Part shown: positions 1 to 8,488 of the stretch, in pieces | Layout of the letters: each line of letters starts with the position of its first letter | How positions within the stretch are numbered: position 1 is the stretch's first letter | Source of the DNA: Rufibacter roseolus | Lineage (GTDB): Bacteria; Bacteroidota; Bacteroidia; Cytophagales; Hymenobacteraceae | DNA length: 64,000 nt | Reading direction: 5' to 3' | Assembly: GCF_017916365.1 (NCBI RefSeq) | Contig: NZ_JAFMSU010000002.1 | Location: 682,001 to 746,000 of the forward strand | Position numbers and translations under genes: made by a program | The notes under the pieces: generated by a model | What the model was told of the DNA's origin: nothing | Databases searched by the model: none | Seen by the model: the letters and a program-made list of their open reading frames with translations, nothing else

Positions 1-1663
1 CCGCGAGTTGGCCATTCAGGTATCGGAAGAGATCCAAAAACTGGTTAAATACAAAAAAGGCATCAGCGTAGTGCCTATCTATGGTGGTCAGCCCTATGAG
101 CGCCAGTTACGCGCCCTCAAACAAGGGGTACAGATCGTGATCGGGACGCCCGGCCGCGTGATGGACCATATTGAGCGGGGAACCCTGCAGTTGGAGAACA
201 CCAAGAAGATCATTCTTGATGAGGCCGACGAAATGCTGGACATGGGTTTCAGAGAGGACATTGAGTTCGTGCTGAGCCACATGCCGGAAGATCGTCAGAC
301 CATCTTCTTCTCTGCTACTATGAGTAAGCCCATCATGGAGCTGACGCGCAAGTACCAGACCAACCCAGAGGTGGTGAAGGTGACCCAGCAGCAGCTGACC
401 GTGACCAACATTGAGCAGATCTACTTTGAAGTACGCAGCGGCGGCAAGATGGAAGTAACCACTCGCCTCATTGACATGTACAATTTCAAAGTGGTGATCA
501 TCTTCTGTAATACCAAACGCATGGTAGACGAGCTGGTGAGCAACCTGCAGGCCCGTGGCTACTTCGCCGATGGTTTGCATGGAGACCTGAACCAGAACCA
601 GCGGAACAACGTGATGACCAAGTTCAAAGCGGGTACCCTGGAAATCCTGGTTGCCACTGACGTAGCTGCCCGCGGTATTGACGTGGACAACGTGGAGGCC
701 GTGATCAACTATGACCTACCGCAGGACGAAGAAAACTATGTACACCGCATAGGGCGTACTGGCCGTGCCGGTAAATCAGGAAAAGCGTTCTCATTTGTAG
801 CGGGTCGTGACCTGTACAAACTGCGTGACATTGAGCGTTTCACCAAAGCCAAGATCGTTCGTCAGAACGTTCCTACCTATGAAGACGTGGCCGAAGTGCG
901 CACCACCTTGGTGTTGGATCAGGTGAAAGAAGTTATTCAAAAAGGTGGGTTGTCTAAGCACATCCTTAAAATTGAGCGTCTTGTGGATCAGGATTTCACC
1001 ACCATTGACATTGCCGCGGCTTTGTTGAAACTGGTGATGAAAGACACCAAGAACAAAGAAAAGAGCGCCGAGGCCGCTGAAGGCAAAGGTGGTCCTAAAC
1101 CAGGTTTCGACCGTCTGTTCGTGACTCTGGGCAAGAAAGACCGTCTGCACCCCAAAGACCTGGTAGATATCCTCACCGATAACACCAGCATCCCGGGCGG
1201 CAAAGTAGGTGACATTGACCTGTATGACCGTTTCAGCTTCATTGAGGTACCAACCGAGTACACTTCTGAGATCCTGGAGCGCTTAGCGGTTACTGAAATC
1301 AACGGCATGACCGTGAAGTTCCAGAAAGCCGAGAAGAAAAACATGGATCCAGCTGAAGGTGGCCGTGAGCTGCAGGAACTGGAAGACCGTCCTAGAAAGA
1401 AATTCTACGATGGACCTTTCAACCGCGGTGGCGGAGACCGTGACCGTGGTGGCGACCGCGGAGGAAGCAGAGGCGGCTACGGCGGAGACCGTGGTGGCGA
1501 TCGTGGCGGCCGTTCTTACGGTGGCGACAGAGACCGCGGTGGCGACCGTGGCGGAAGAAGCTACGGTGGCGGTGACCGCGGTGGCAGAAGCTTCGGCGGA
1601 GGAGACCGTGACCGCGGTAACAGCGGTGGCGGCTTCCGGGAAAGAAAAAGAAGAGATTTCTAA
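1..1663 (+). CDS. DEAD-box ATP-dependent RNA helicase (5' end outside window)
   Basis: The window opens inside this gene: the frame is open from base 2 and the first residues read RELA, the end of helicase motif Ia (PTRELA), so the Q motif and Walker A lie upstream. The visible 553 residues show DEAD (about residue 72), SAT (about 104), the RGID box and HRIGRTGR (about 248). A DbpA/CsdA-type RNA-binding domain follows at about 370-443 (starts RLFVTLGKKDRLHP), then a tail of about 90 residues rich in Gly, Arg and Asp (RGG repeats). Family role: unwinding of structured RNA in ribosome assembly, mRNA decay or cold adaptation. The architecture fits the CsdA/DeaD group. The gene stands alone, followed by a strong terminator about 100 bp downstream. 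The TTG at position 8 is internal and not a start. Confidence 0.95.
   Translation, partial: RELAIQVSEEIQKLVKYKKGISVVPIYGGQPYERQLRALKQGVQIVIGTPGRVMDHIERGTLQLENTKKIILDEADEMLDMGFREDIEFVLSHMPEDRQTIFFSATMSKPIMELTRKYQTNPEVVKVTQQQLTVTNIEQIYFEVRSGGKMEVTTRLIDMYNFKVVIIFCNTKRMVDELVSNLQARGYFADGLHGDLNQNQRNNVMTKFKAGTLEILVATDVAARGIDVDNVEAVINYDLPQDEENYVHRIGRTGRAGKSGKAFSFVAGRDLYKLRDIERFTKAKIVRQNVPTYEDVAEVRTTLVLDQVKEVIQKGGLSKHILKIERLVDQDFTTIDIAAALLKLVMKDTKNKEKSAEAAEGKGGPKPGFDRLFVTLGKKDRLHPKDLVDILTDNTSIPGGKVGDIDLYDRFSFIEVPTEYTSEILERLAVTEINGMTVKFQKAEKKNMDPAEGGRELQELEDRPRKKFYDGPFNRGGGDRDRGGDRGGSRGGYGGDRGGDRGGRSYGGDRDRGGDRGGRSYGGGDRGGRSFGGGDRDRGNSGGGFRERKRRDF
1431..1640 (+). repeat. In-gene low-complexity repeat encoding the RGG tail
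   Basis: Near-tandem units of the type GGTGGCGACCGTGGCGG run through the 3' end of the helicase gene and encode GGDRGG/GGDRDRGG units. Such DNA is prone to length variation between strains. Confidence 0.8.
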
Positions 1664-1761
1664 AAATATTTTCCCAATACTGTAACCTTGGCTACAGACC
1701 CTCCGTTTAAATGAGGGACAGAGCTTAAAAGTTAATAAAGGGTTTAGTATCTGTTTTAAAA

Positions 1762-1798
1762 AAATCGCGGTCCAGAAGAGACCGCGATTTTTTTTTTG
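1762..1798 (+). terminator. Terminator of the helicase gene
   Basis: An 11-bp perfect stem, AAATCGCGGTC with GACCGCGATTT, and a 7-nt loop run straight into a T tract. Confidence 0.9.
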
Positions 1799-1811
1799 CC
1801 CCTACCTCAAT

Positions 1812-1850
1812 GTTTTAGAGCAGGTTTTAGGAAAATAGCCTCTAAACAGG
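1812..1850 (-). repeat. Dispersed GTTTT/AAAAC palindrome, copy 1
   Basis: Read on the minus strand it gives GGCTATTTTCCTAAAACC then TGCTCTAAAAC, a match to the spacer motif described in the findings. Confidence 0.5.
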
Positions 1851-1965
1851 ATTAGATTAGTATAAGCAAAAGGTTGAGGTTAGATCAAGCGTATACTTTG
1901 TGGTTATTAGTGAAAACACCAAAAATAGCAGGCAGGATATAAAGATTGCCGAACAACGATAATAT

Positions 1966-1993
1966 AGGGCACCTCTCATGGGTGCCCTTTTTT
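1966..1993 (+). terminator. Orphan rho-independent terminator
   Basis: AGGGCACC and GGTGCCCT form an 8-bp stem with a 7-nt loop followed by six T. No convincing gene ends before it on the plus strand, so it may close a short non-coding transcript starting after 1800. Confidence 0.6.
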
Positions 1994-2204
1994 GTTGGTT
2001 CAGTTGGTAGCGGGATGAACTGTGGGAGACAAGGCGGTGCCTAGTCTCTACAATTTCTGGTAATGTTAGAAGGCGAGAACCAGTTGGTGAAAACATCTTT
2101 CTTTGCCGTACCAAGGGAAAAGACGCTGGAAAAACGTGAGTGCCGGGAAAAGCTATGGAACTGAAAAAGAGCAGGCTAGATGTGTTTATGAGAGTAGTAC
2201 CTCA

Positions 2205-2303
2205 CGGCAGTTCCAAACTGCCGGTCATTTTGGGTCCAAGTCACAGACTTGAACCATGTCAAAAATAGAAGACCTCACCGGTTTTCAAAACCTGTGAGGT
2301 CTG
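2205..2303. repeat. Cluster of three REP-like palindromes
   Basis: Three hairpins follow one another: CGGCAGTT/AACTGCCG (2205-2223), GGTCCAAGT/ACTTGAACC (2232-2254) and AGACCTCAC/GTGAGGTCT (about 2269-2301). They lie in the 952-bp gene-free stretch 1664-2615. That stretch also holds a degenerate inverted repeat at 2024-2056 (GGAGACAAGGC), related to the perfect one at 25901-25935, and a GC-rich patch at about 2330-2470. No open frame there looks like a gene. Confidence 0.6.
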
Positions 2304-2615
2304 GAGCGTTCCTGCCGGTGCATTCCCAACTCCAGCCTTTCGGTGGAGCGCCTTGTCAGGTTCCGGTGCCGACAGGCATTGCGACCGAAGGAAGCAAAGG
2401 AAGCTGGCGCAGCGCGAGGCCGGAAGGCGGGGCCCCGCGGCCGTGAGCGCACGGAGCCTAGCGATGCAACAACCAAGCTTATGAACCTACGCTAACAGCG
2501 GCCCTTCGCCAGCACAAGCGGACTACAAGTCCAGAAATGCCTTTAGTGAAAAGACTGTGTAAGAAATTAAGCTAGAAAAGAATAAAGCTCCGCCTAACAA
2601 AACTCAAAAGGTAAC

Positions 2616-3857
2616 CTAAGCTGCTTGCGCCATCGCCTTTCCGGCAAGGTAACCTCCAGTCCAAGCCGCCTGAAAGTTAAACCCACCGGTAATCCCATCA
2701 ATATCCACGACTTCGCCCGCGAAGAAAAGTCCAGGAACCAGGCGGCTTTCCATCCGTTCCAAATAAAGTTCTTCCAACTTAATACCGCCACTGGTCACAA
2801 ACTCCTCTTTGAAAGTAGTCTTTCCCTTCACCTCAAAAGGCGTGCGGAGCAAAAGCTCAATCAACTTGTTTTGCGCTTTACCCGCCAGTTCAGACCATTT
2901 CACCGCCTCAGGGACCTCAGCCAATTCGCAGAGTCGTTGCCAAAGCCGGTTGGGGAGGTTGAAAAGCGCGTTGGTGAACACGGTTTTTCTAGGGGAGTTC
3001 TGACGTTGCTGTAGGATCTGCTGGCGCACCTGATCCTCGGTAAAATCCGGTACCCAGTTCACCAGGGCAGTGCCGGTGTAAGCCAGGCCGTGCATGACCT
3101 TAGCGCCCCAGGCCGAGAACCGCAATACCGCCGGACCGCTCAGGCCCCAGTGGGTGATGAGCAAAGGTCCTTCGGTCTCCAGTTTCTGACCCGTGAGTTT
3201 AACTTTCGCCTTAGGCACGGACACTCCCTGCAAGTCTTTGAAAGGAGAGGAGGGAACGTTTAGGGTAAATAGCGAAGGAACCGGTGACTCAATGGTATGG
3301 CCTAGTTTCTGGAGCCACTCGTAATTTTCTGGTTTGGGATTGCCGCCAGTAGCTACCAATATTCTGGAGGCTGTAATGCTTTCGCCATTACTCAGTTGCA
3401 GAACAAACTTTTTGTGCGGAAGGCCTTCTTCTTGTACCTGGATCTCGTTCACTCCCAGACCAGTCCTTATTTCCACCCCCGCTTTCCTGGCCGATTGAAC
3501 CAGGCAGTCCACGATGGTTTCTGAAGAGTTTGACTGGGGAAACATGCGGCCATCGGCTTCGGTTTTGAGTTTCACCCCACGGTTCTCAAACCAGGTCACA
3601 GTGTCTTGCGCGCCAAAGGAAGGCAGCAGTTTTTTCAGAGCTTTCTGGCCCCTGGGGTAGTGCAAGGAAAAAGCGGAGGTCTGGAAACAGGCATGGGTCA
3701 CGTTGCAGCGTCCGCCACCAGAAACCCGCACCTTTGAAAGCAGCTTAGTTGTCTTTTCCAGTAAAATAACCCGCAGGTGGGGGTTGGCCTCGGCACAGGT
3801 AATGGCCCCGAAAAAACCTGCCGCGCCTCCTCCAATAATGACAACTGTCTCTTGCAT
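2616..3857 (-). CDS. BaiN/HI0933-family FAD-dependent oxidoreductase
   Basis: 413 residues, a full-length member of the HI0933/YhiN (BaiN-like) flavoprotein family. The N-terminus has a dinucleotide-binding fold (VVIIGGGAAG, residues 5-14), and the family signature VSGGGRCNVTH follows at about residues 46-56. The C-terminus has the second FAD contact region, GEVVDIDGITGGFNFQAAW. Family members are soluble flavoproteins, some annotated as aminoacetone oxidase or linked to bile-acid dehydroxylation; the substrate here is unknown. The ATG start sits directly before the Rossmann strand, as expected. It is transcribed away from the palindrome-rich stretch downstream of the helicase and is separated from the next gene upstream by about 70 bp. 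Confidence 0.93.
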   Translation of the reverse strand: MQETVVIIGGGAAGFFGAITCAEANPHLRVILLEKTTKLLSKVRVSGGGRCNVTHACFQTSAFSLHYPRGQKALKKLLPSFGAQDTVTWFENRGVKLKTEADGRMFPQSNSSETIVDCLVQSARKAGVEIRTGLGVNEIQVQEEGLPHKKFVLQLSNGESITASRILVATGGNPKPENYEWLQKLGHTIESPVPSLFTLNVPSSPFKDLQGVSVPKAKVKLTGQKLETEGPLLITHWGLSGPAVLRFSAWGAKVMHGLAYTGTALVNWVPDFTEDQVRQQILQQRQNSPRKTVFTNALFNLPNRLWQRLCELAEVPEAVKWSELAGKAQNKLIELLLRTPFEVKGKTTFKEEFVTSGGIKLEELYLERMESRLVPGLFFAGEVVDIDGITGGFNFQAAWTGGYLAGKAMAQAA

Positions 3858-3929
3858 CTATTTTTCGCTTACTTCTACAAAATTAGACAAAAAACGGCAC
3901 GCATTAGTTTAAGCCAGACAGCCTGAATG

Positions 3930-4751
3930 CTAAAAGTTAGGGGCTGAAAGGCAATCCAGTGGATCTGGGAACAAGAAAGTATAATTTAATACCTGCCGGA
4001 TAAAATCACTGTTGATGATCTTGAATTTTTCCTTACCCTGGGAGGCAAAAGAAGGAGGAGTTAGGCCCAGTTGCCGAGCGGCTTGGGTGTAGAATTCTTC
4101 CCGGGTGGGATGTTCCGGCGCGCAGGCATTGAAGGTAAATCCCCATTTCTCTTGTTGGATGATTCCCAGGAGCAGGCCCACGCAATCTGCCAGGTGGATC
4201 ATGTTAACCGGGCCATTTGGCTGCGGAACCTCGGTTTTACCAGCCAGGAACCGGCCGGGGTGCCGGGAACAGCCCATCAACCCCCCAAAACGTACTATCG
4301 TGGAATCAGCGAAGGATTGCTGCACCAGGAACTCGCATCGGAGCATCAGTGATGCTGCGTCAGATGAGGCCACAGCATCCGCTTCTTTCACCTCGCGGTT
4401 CAGGTCTGGGTACACCGAGGTGGAAGAGACAAAAATCATTTTTAAGGAAGCCGGCGCCGCGACCAAGACCTTTTGCAGGAGGTCTTCATAAGAACTTTGT
4501 TCACTGGCAGATCGGGAAGGCGGAAGGTTGAAAACCAGGACATCAGTAGCTAAGAAATCCTGCAGATCCGTTTTAGAGCTGTTTTCGGGAAAAGAGAGCA
4601 AAAACGGCTCAATTCCGGCGGACCGGAGCACCTCTACTTTGGCTGGCGTGGTGGTGGAGCCTTTCACCTGATGGCCTTGTTTCACCAGTTCCTGGGCCAA
4701 AGGGAGACCCAGCCAGCCGCAGCCCATCACACTGATTCTTTTCTTTTCCAT
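3930..4751 (-). CDS. SDR/epimerase-like NAD(P)-binding protein (YeeZ-like)
   Basis: 273 residues from the ATG at 4751. The longer open frame reaching back to 5045 overlaps the divergent gene and carries no family-like sequence, so the shorter start is chosen. The N-terminus ISVMGCGWLGLPLAQEL is a GxGxxG Rossmann motif. STSVY (about residue 117) is an SDR active-site-like region, and the C-terminal half contains the HLAD and FNACAP blocks typical of extended-SDR proteins such as YeeZ. It probably reduces or epimerises a small metabolite; the substrate is not deducible. It is divergent from the CrtI-type gene, with a 66-bp shared upstream region. Confidence 0.85.
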   Translation of the reverse strand: MEKKRISVMGCGWLGLPLAQELVKQGHQVKGSTTTPAKVEVLRSAGIEPFLLSFPENSSKTDLQDFLATDVLVFNLPPSRSASEQSSYEDLLQKVLVAAPASLKMIFVSSTSVYPDLNREVKEADAVASSDAASLMLRCEFLVQQSFADSTIVRFGGLMGCSRHPGRFLAGKTEVPQPNGPVNMIHLADCVGLLLGIIQQEKWGFTFNACAPEHPTREEFYTQAARQLGLTPPSFASQGKEKFKIINSDFIRQVLNYTFLFPDPLDCLSAPNF

Positions 4752-4817
4752 GCCGCAAAGAACGCTTGAAATGACCAGCACCGCAACAAAACTAACTTGA
4801 TTTGGTTCATGCTGTAC

Positions 4818-6314
4818 ATGGAGGCAAAACACGTTCAGGTAGCGGTAATCGGCTCGGGTTTCGGGGGGCTCACAGCGGCGGCTCTCCTGGCGAAGGCAGG
4901 TCTGCAGGTAGCGGTCTTGGAGCAGAACAATTATCCGGGCGGCTGTGCCTCTTCTTACAAACGAAAAGGTTACTGGTTTGAGACCGGCGCTACCACCTTG
5001 GTGGGGCTTGATGAACACATGCCGGTGCGGTATCTGGCAGACCAACTTAATCTTTCGTTGCCACTCATCCCGTTGGAGGTTCCCATGCAGGTGCGCCTCA
5101 CAGACGGAACACTAATCACCCGGTTTCAAAATCTGGAGGAATGGATTAAAGAAGCGGAGCGAGTATTCGGGGAGAAAGGACAGCGGGGTTTTTGGGAAAC
5201 CTGCTACGGCATCAGCCAGAAAGTGTGGCGCACCTCTTTGCGGCAGTTAAGCTTTCCGTTCAGTTCCTTTTCAGACTTGTGGCAGGCTGCTAAATCTGTC
5301 CGGTGGGAACAATTAGGTTTGGTGCCGATGGCTTTCCAGAACATGCGGGACCTCCTAGATAAGTACGGTCTCCTGCAGAATGCCCGGTTCGTAGAATTTG
5401 TAGACCAGCAGTTGCTCATTACGGCCCAGAACTACCACCCCGAGGTAAATGTTCTCTTCGGGGCCACCGCTTTATGTTACACCCAATATAGCAACTATTA
5501 TCTGCCAGGTGGGTTGCGCCAGCTGAATGAACACGTGGTGCAATACCTGGAGCAGCAGAATGGCCAAATGCTTTACCGCCGCCTGGTCAAACAAATCACC
5601 CCTCAAACTGAAAAGGGATACCTCATTGACACCGACAAAGGACCTTTATTTGCCGAGTTCCTGGTTTGTGGAGTTCCATTGAACAACGTGAGCGCCCTTT
5701 TCCAAAGTGAAATGGTAAAGCAGAAGCTAAACAGACATTTACTGCCGGCAGAGCAAATCAATGGGGCTGTTACATGGGGTATTGTCTTTGACAGGTCCAG
5801 TCAAATGCCAAGTGTGTTGCACCACCAGTTACATGTACCCGGAGGGGTGCCTTATCTCCAAAGCAAAAGCATCTTCGTCAGCCTCAGTCACCCCGATGAT
5901 TTACAACGGGCTCCCGAAGGCATGTGTGTGGCTTCCGTCAGTACGCATGTGCCTAACCCGCCGGAAAACTGGGTGAACCAGAAAAAGGAACTAGAGCATT
6001 GGGTTGTTCAATTCCTCGCCAGCCAGGGATTTTTTACGCAGGAGCAGGTAAGATTTGTGCAGGCCGCAACGCCCGGTGCCTGGATTGAGTGGACCGGAAG
6101 AGAGTGGGGCCAGGTAGGAGGGTATCCGCAGTACCAGCGCATCAAGCCTTGGCAGATGAAGGACGCGCGGTTAGATGGCCATAAAGCCTACGTCTGCGGA
6201 GATACGGTTTACCCGGGGCAGGGCATCCCCGGGGTTTGCCTAAGCGGAATTATTGGAGCCCATAAGCTTCTAAGGGACCATTTTGGTAGTGCAGTTAAGA
6301 AACTACACCAGTGA
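4818..6314 (+). CDS. CrtI/CrtD-type FAD-dependent desaturase/isomerase family protein
   Basis: 498 residues from the ATG at 4818; ATG 4809 and TTG 4797 are possible earlier starts but place extra residues before the Rossmann strand. VAVIGSGFGGLTAAALLAKAG binds FAD, followed by the family signature PGGCASSYKRKGYWFETGA. The C-terminal block CGDTVYPGQGIPGVCLSG is the usual second FAD contact. This is the COG1233 phytoene-desaturase superfamily, which includes carotenoid desaturases/isomerases and retinol saturases. A carotenoid role is plausible, but no crt gene is adjacent, so the substrate is unknown. Its last 12 bp overlap the 3' end of the convergent histidine kinase gene. Confidence 0.9.
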   Translation: MEAKHVQVAVIGSGFGGLTAAALLAKAGLQVAVLEQNNYPGGCASSYKRKGYWFETGATTLVGLDEHMPVRYLADQLNLSLPLIPLEVPMQVRLTDGTLITRFQNLEEWIKEAERVFGEKGQRGFWETCYGISQKVWRTSLRQLSFPFSSFSDLWQAAKSVRWEQLGLVPMAFQNMRDLLDKYGLLQNARFVEFVDQQLLITAQNYHPEVNVLFGATALCYTQYSNYYLPGGLRQLNEHVVQYLEQQNGQMLYRRLVKQITPQTEKGYLIDTDKGPLFAEFLVCGVPLNNVSALFQSEMVKQKLNRHLLPAEQINGAVTWGIVFDRSSQMPSVLHHQLHVPGGVPYLQSKSIFVSLSHPDDLQRAPEGMCVASVSTHVPNPPENWVNQKKELEHWVVQFLASQGFFTQEQVRFVQAATPGAWIEWTGREWGQVGGYPQYQRIKPWQMKDARLDGHKAYVCGDTVYPGQGIPGVCLSGIIGAHKLLRDHFGSAVKKLHQ

Positions 6315-8279
6315 TTCTTCTTCCTCCGGCGAAGGAGAGAAGGCCTCGGCGTGTTCCAGCACCTGGTAGGCAGGCACGGTGAAATGGAACTGGGAACCCA
6401 CGCCTTCTTCGCTTTCCACCCAGATCTCTCCGCCATTCTTCTCAATAAATTCCTTACAGAGCATAAGGCCCAGGCCGTTGCCTTTTTCGTTGGCGGTGCC
6501 TTTCTCCTTGAAGTTATTCGCCCCGAAAAGTTTCAACTGGTTTTGCGGGCTTATACCCACGCCGCAGTCTTTCACCGTCACCACCAGTTGGTCTTCGTCC
6601 AAATGTTCTGCGAAAACCTCTACTACAGCACCGGAATGGCAGAATTTAATGGAGTTAGAGATGAGATTTCTGAACACCAGCTTCAGGGTTTCTTCATCTA
6701 CTAGAGCCCAAAGATCCTGCGAAACATTGTTCTGGAGGATAATGCCTTTTTTCTCCGCCTGTGGGCGCAATAATTTGATGTTCTGCTCTACCAGTTCGTG
6801 CAATTGCAGGGGTTCTGGCTCCAGGTTCACGCCTTTCATCTGGGTTTTGGCCCAAACCAGTAAGTTGTCCAGAAGGCTCAAAGTGTTTTGCTGCTGGGTG
6901 TCAAGTTCCTTCACAAAGCGGTCCAGCTTCTCTGGGGGCAGTTTACCCATGGCCAGCAGTTGCAAAAGCGATTGCAAAGAAATGAGGGGGCTTCTTAAAT
7001 CATGCGCAATGATGGAAAAGAGGATGTCTTTCTGGTGGTTTATTTTTTCTAGTTCTTCTTTTTGCTGCTGAATGTCCTGGTTTTTCTCCAGTATAACTAG
7101 GTTGAAGTCTGATAACTGCTCATTGGTGATTTTTGCTCTGCGGCGGCCTTTGAAGAAGACGTAAGCCAAGGCAAGTGCCATCAAAAGTAAAATACCCGTG
7201 GCGTATTGGATGAGCCCTTTCTGAACCAACTTTTCTTTCTGCAATTCCTGCTCCACCCGCAGACGGTGATTCTCGGCCTCTTTTTTCTCCAGCTCGTATT
7301 TGGCGTGCATCTCTGCCTGGGCCTCGTTTTGTTGACGGTTATAAAGGCTGTCTTTGTAGGCCGTATGCAGCGTAAGGTAACGATGCGCCAAAGGGAAATT
7401 CTTCTGCGCCAGGTATACTTCGTTCAAAAGCAATGACGCTTCCTGTACACCTTCCGGGGAAGGCACCTGCTGCGATATCTTCAGGCTTTTCAGGCCCAGG
7501 TTGGCGGCTTGGGAATAATCCTTACTTTGCAGGTAAATACGGGCCAGGCACCGGTAGATGTATATTTTGTTTATCTCATTGCGGGTTTGCTCGCTTATTT
7601 CCAATGAATTATACAGATGGTCCAGGGCTTTCTTTTTCTGCCCTAAAAGGAAATAAATGTTCCCCAGGTTCAGGTCACTGAGTGCCTGGTCATATTTGTC
7701 ACCCTCTGCTTTGTTGATCTCCTTTACCTGCAGGTAATAGTCCAGCGCCTTCTCAGGTTGCTCCATGAGTTCATAAGTGGCGCCAATGTTGTTCAGCGAA
7801 GTACTGATAGTGCGCCGCCGGTTAATGCGCCGCCCTATATTGAGGGCTTTCTGGAAAAACGCCAGGGACTCCTTATAGTTCTGCTGCCCCCGGTGGATGT
7901 TGCCCAGCGCATTATAGCTGGAGGCCATGCCGATGGAATCATGCAGGTCTTCCCGGATTTTAAGGGCTTTGTAGGTGAACTCAGACGCCTTGATGAGGTT
8001 GTTGAGCCAGTAATGGCCAATACTGATGTTGTTGTAAGCTGCACCCAGCTGTTTCTGGTCATTGATCTGCTGGGCAAGATCGGCGGCCTTCTGCCCGTAG
8101 AGGATGGCTTGTTGGGGATCTACCTCGCGGTAATACTCACTTATCTTGTTAAAGAGCTCTACTTTTTTCTGCGGCGTAGTGGCCCTGTTGAGCTCCTGCA
8201 TGAGAACCACCGGAGACCTACCCAGAAGGGGGAACGCAGCCAGAATGAACCACAAAAAAAGGAAGTATAATTTTTTCAT
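6303..8279 (-). CDS. TPR-containing membrane sensor histidine kinase
   Basis: 658 residues from the ATG at 8279 (MKKLYFLFLWFIL signal segment; the TTG-type start 30 bp upstream is rejected). Order: signal peptide, about six TPR units (residues about 30-300) probably periplasmic, a coiled coil, one membrane helix (about 355-376), a second coiled coil, then a HisKA domain with the H-box IAHDLRSPL (His about 426). The HATPase_c domain shows N box NLISNSIKFC, G1 DCGVGIS and G2 GNGLGLMLCKEFI. This hybrid class is common in Bacteroidota. No response regulator lies next to it, so it is an orphan kinase with unknown signal and partner. It is convergent with, and overlaps by 12 bp, the FAD enzyme gene. 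Confidence 0.94.
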   Translation of the reverse strand: MKKLYFLFLWFILAAFPLLGRSPVVLMQELNRATTPQKKVELFNKISEYYREVDPQQAILYGQKAADLAQQINDQKQLGAAYNNISIGHYWLNNLIKASEFTYKALKIREDLHDSIGMASSYNALGNIHRGQQNYKESLAFFQKALNIGRRINRRRTISTSLNNIGATYELMEQPEKALDYYLQVKEINKAEGDKYDQALSDLNLGNIYFLLGQKKKALDHLYNSLEISEQTRNEINKIYIYRCLARIYLQSKDYSQAANLGLKSLKISQQVPSPEGVQEASLLLNEVYLAQKNFPLAHRYLTLHTAYKDSLYNRQQNEAQAEMHAKYELEKKEAENHRLRVEQELQKEKLVQKGLIQYATGILLLMALALAYVFFKGRRRAKITNEQLSDFNLVILEKNQDIQQQKEELEKINHQKDILFSIIAHDLRSPLISLQSLLQLLAMGKLPPEKLDRFVKELDTQQQNTLSLLDNLLVWAKTQMKGVNLEPEPLQLHELVEQNIKLLRPQAEKKGIILQNNVSQDLWALVDEETLKLVFRNLISNSIKFCHSGAVVEVFAEHLDEDQLVVTVKDCGVGISPQNQLKLFGANNFKEKGTANEKGNGLGLMLCKEFIEKNGGEIWVESEEGVGSQFHFTVPAYQVLEHAEAFSPSPEEEESLV

Positions 8280-8488
8280 TACATTCACGGCTTGGCCAAA
8301 AACTCTCAAGCGATTGTCCGGACAGTTTAGGTAAACTGTAAAACTTTTGAAATACTTAGTTTTAAGTATTCTGGCGCAGCGCAGGGCACCTTTTTAGGTG
8401 CAATTTTTTCTTTTGATAAATATATTATTTTTCAAACTAATTCTAAAGCAGGACAGAAATATTATCTTTCCAACTTAGATATTCATGT

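Noticed and set aside
1431..1640. Possible CRISPR-like or tandem array
   Set aside because: The repeats are in frame, encode RGG units of the helicase tail and have no spacers.
1857..2114. 85-codon minus frame in the post-helicase stretch
   Set aside because: It runs across a terminator hairpin and an inverted repeat, has no recognisable domain and odd composition.
2249..2446. 65-codon plus frame in the palindrome-rich stretch
   Set aside because: It consists of translated hairpin arms and the GC-rich patch; not protein-like.
4752..5045. N-terminal extension of the YeeZ-like SDR
   Set aside because: The extra 98 residues overlap the divergent FAD-enzyme gene and are unlike any SDR; the ATG at 4751 gives the normal N-terminus.
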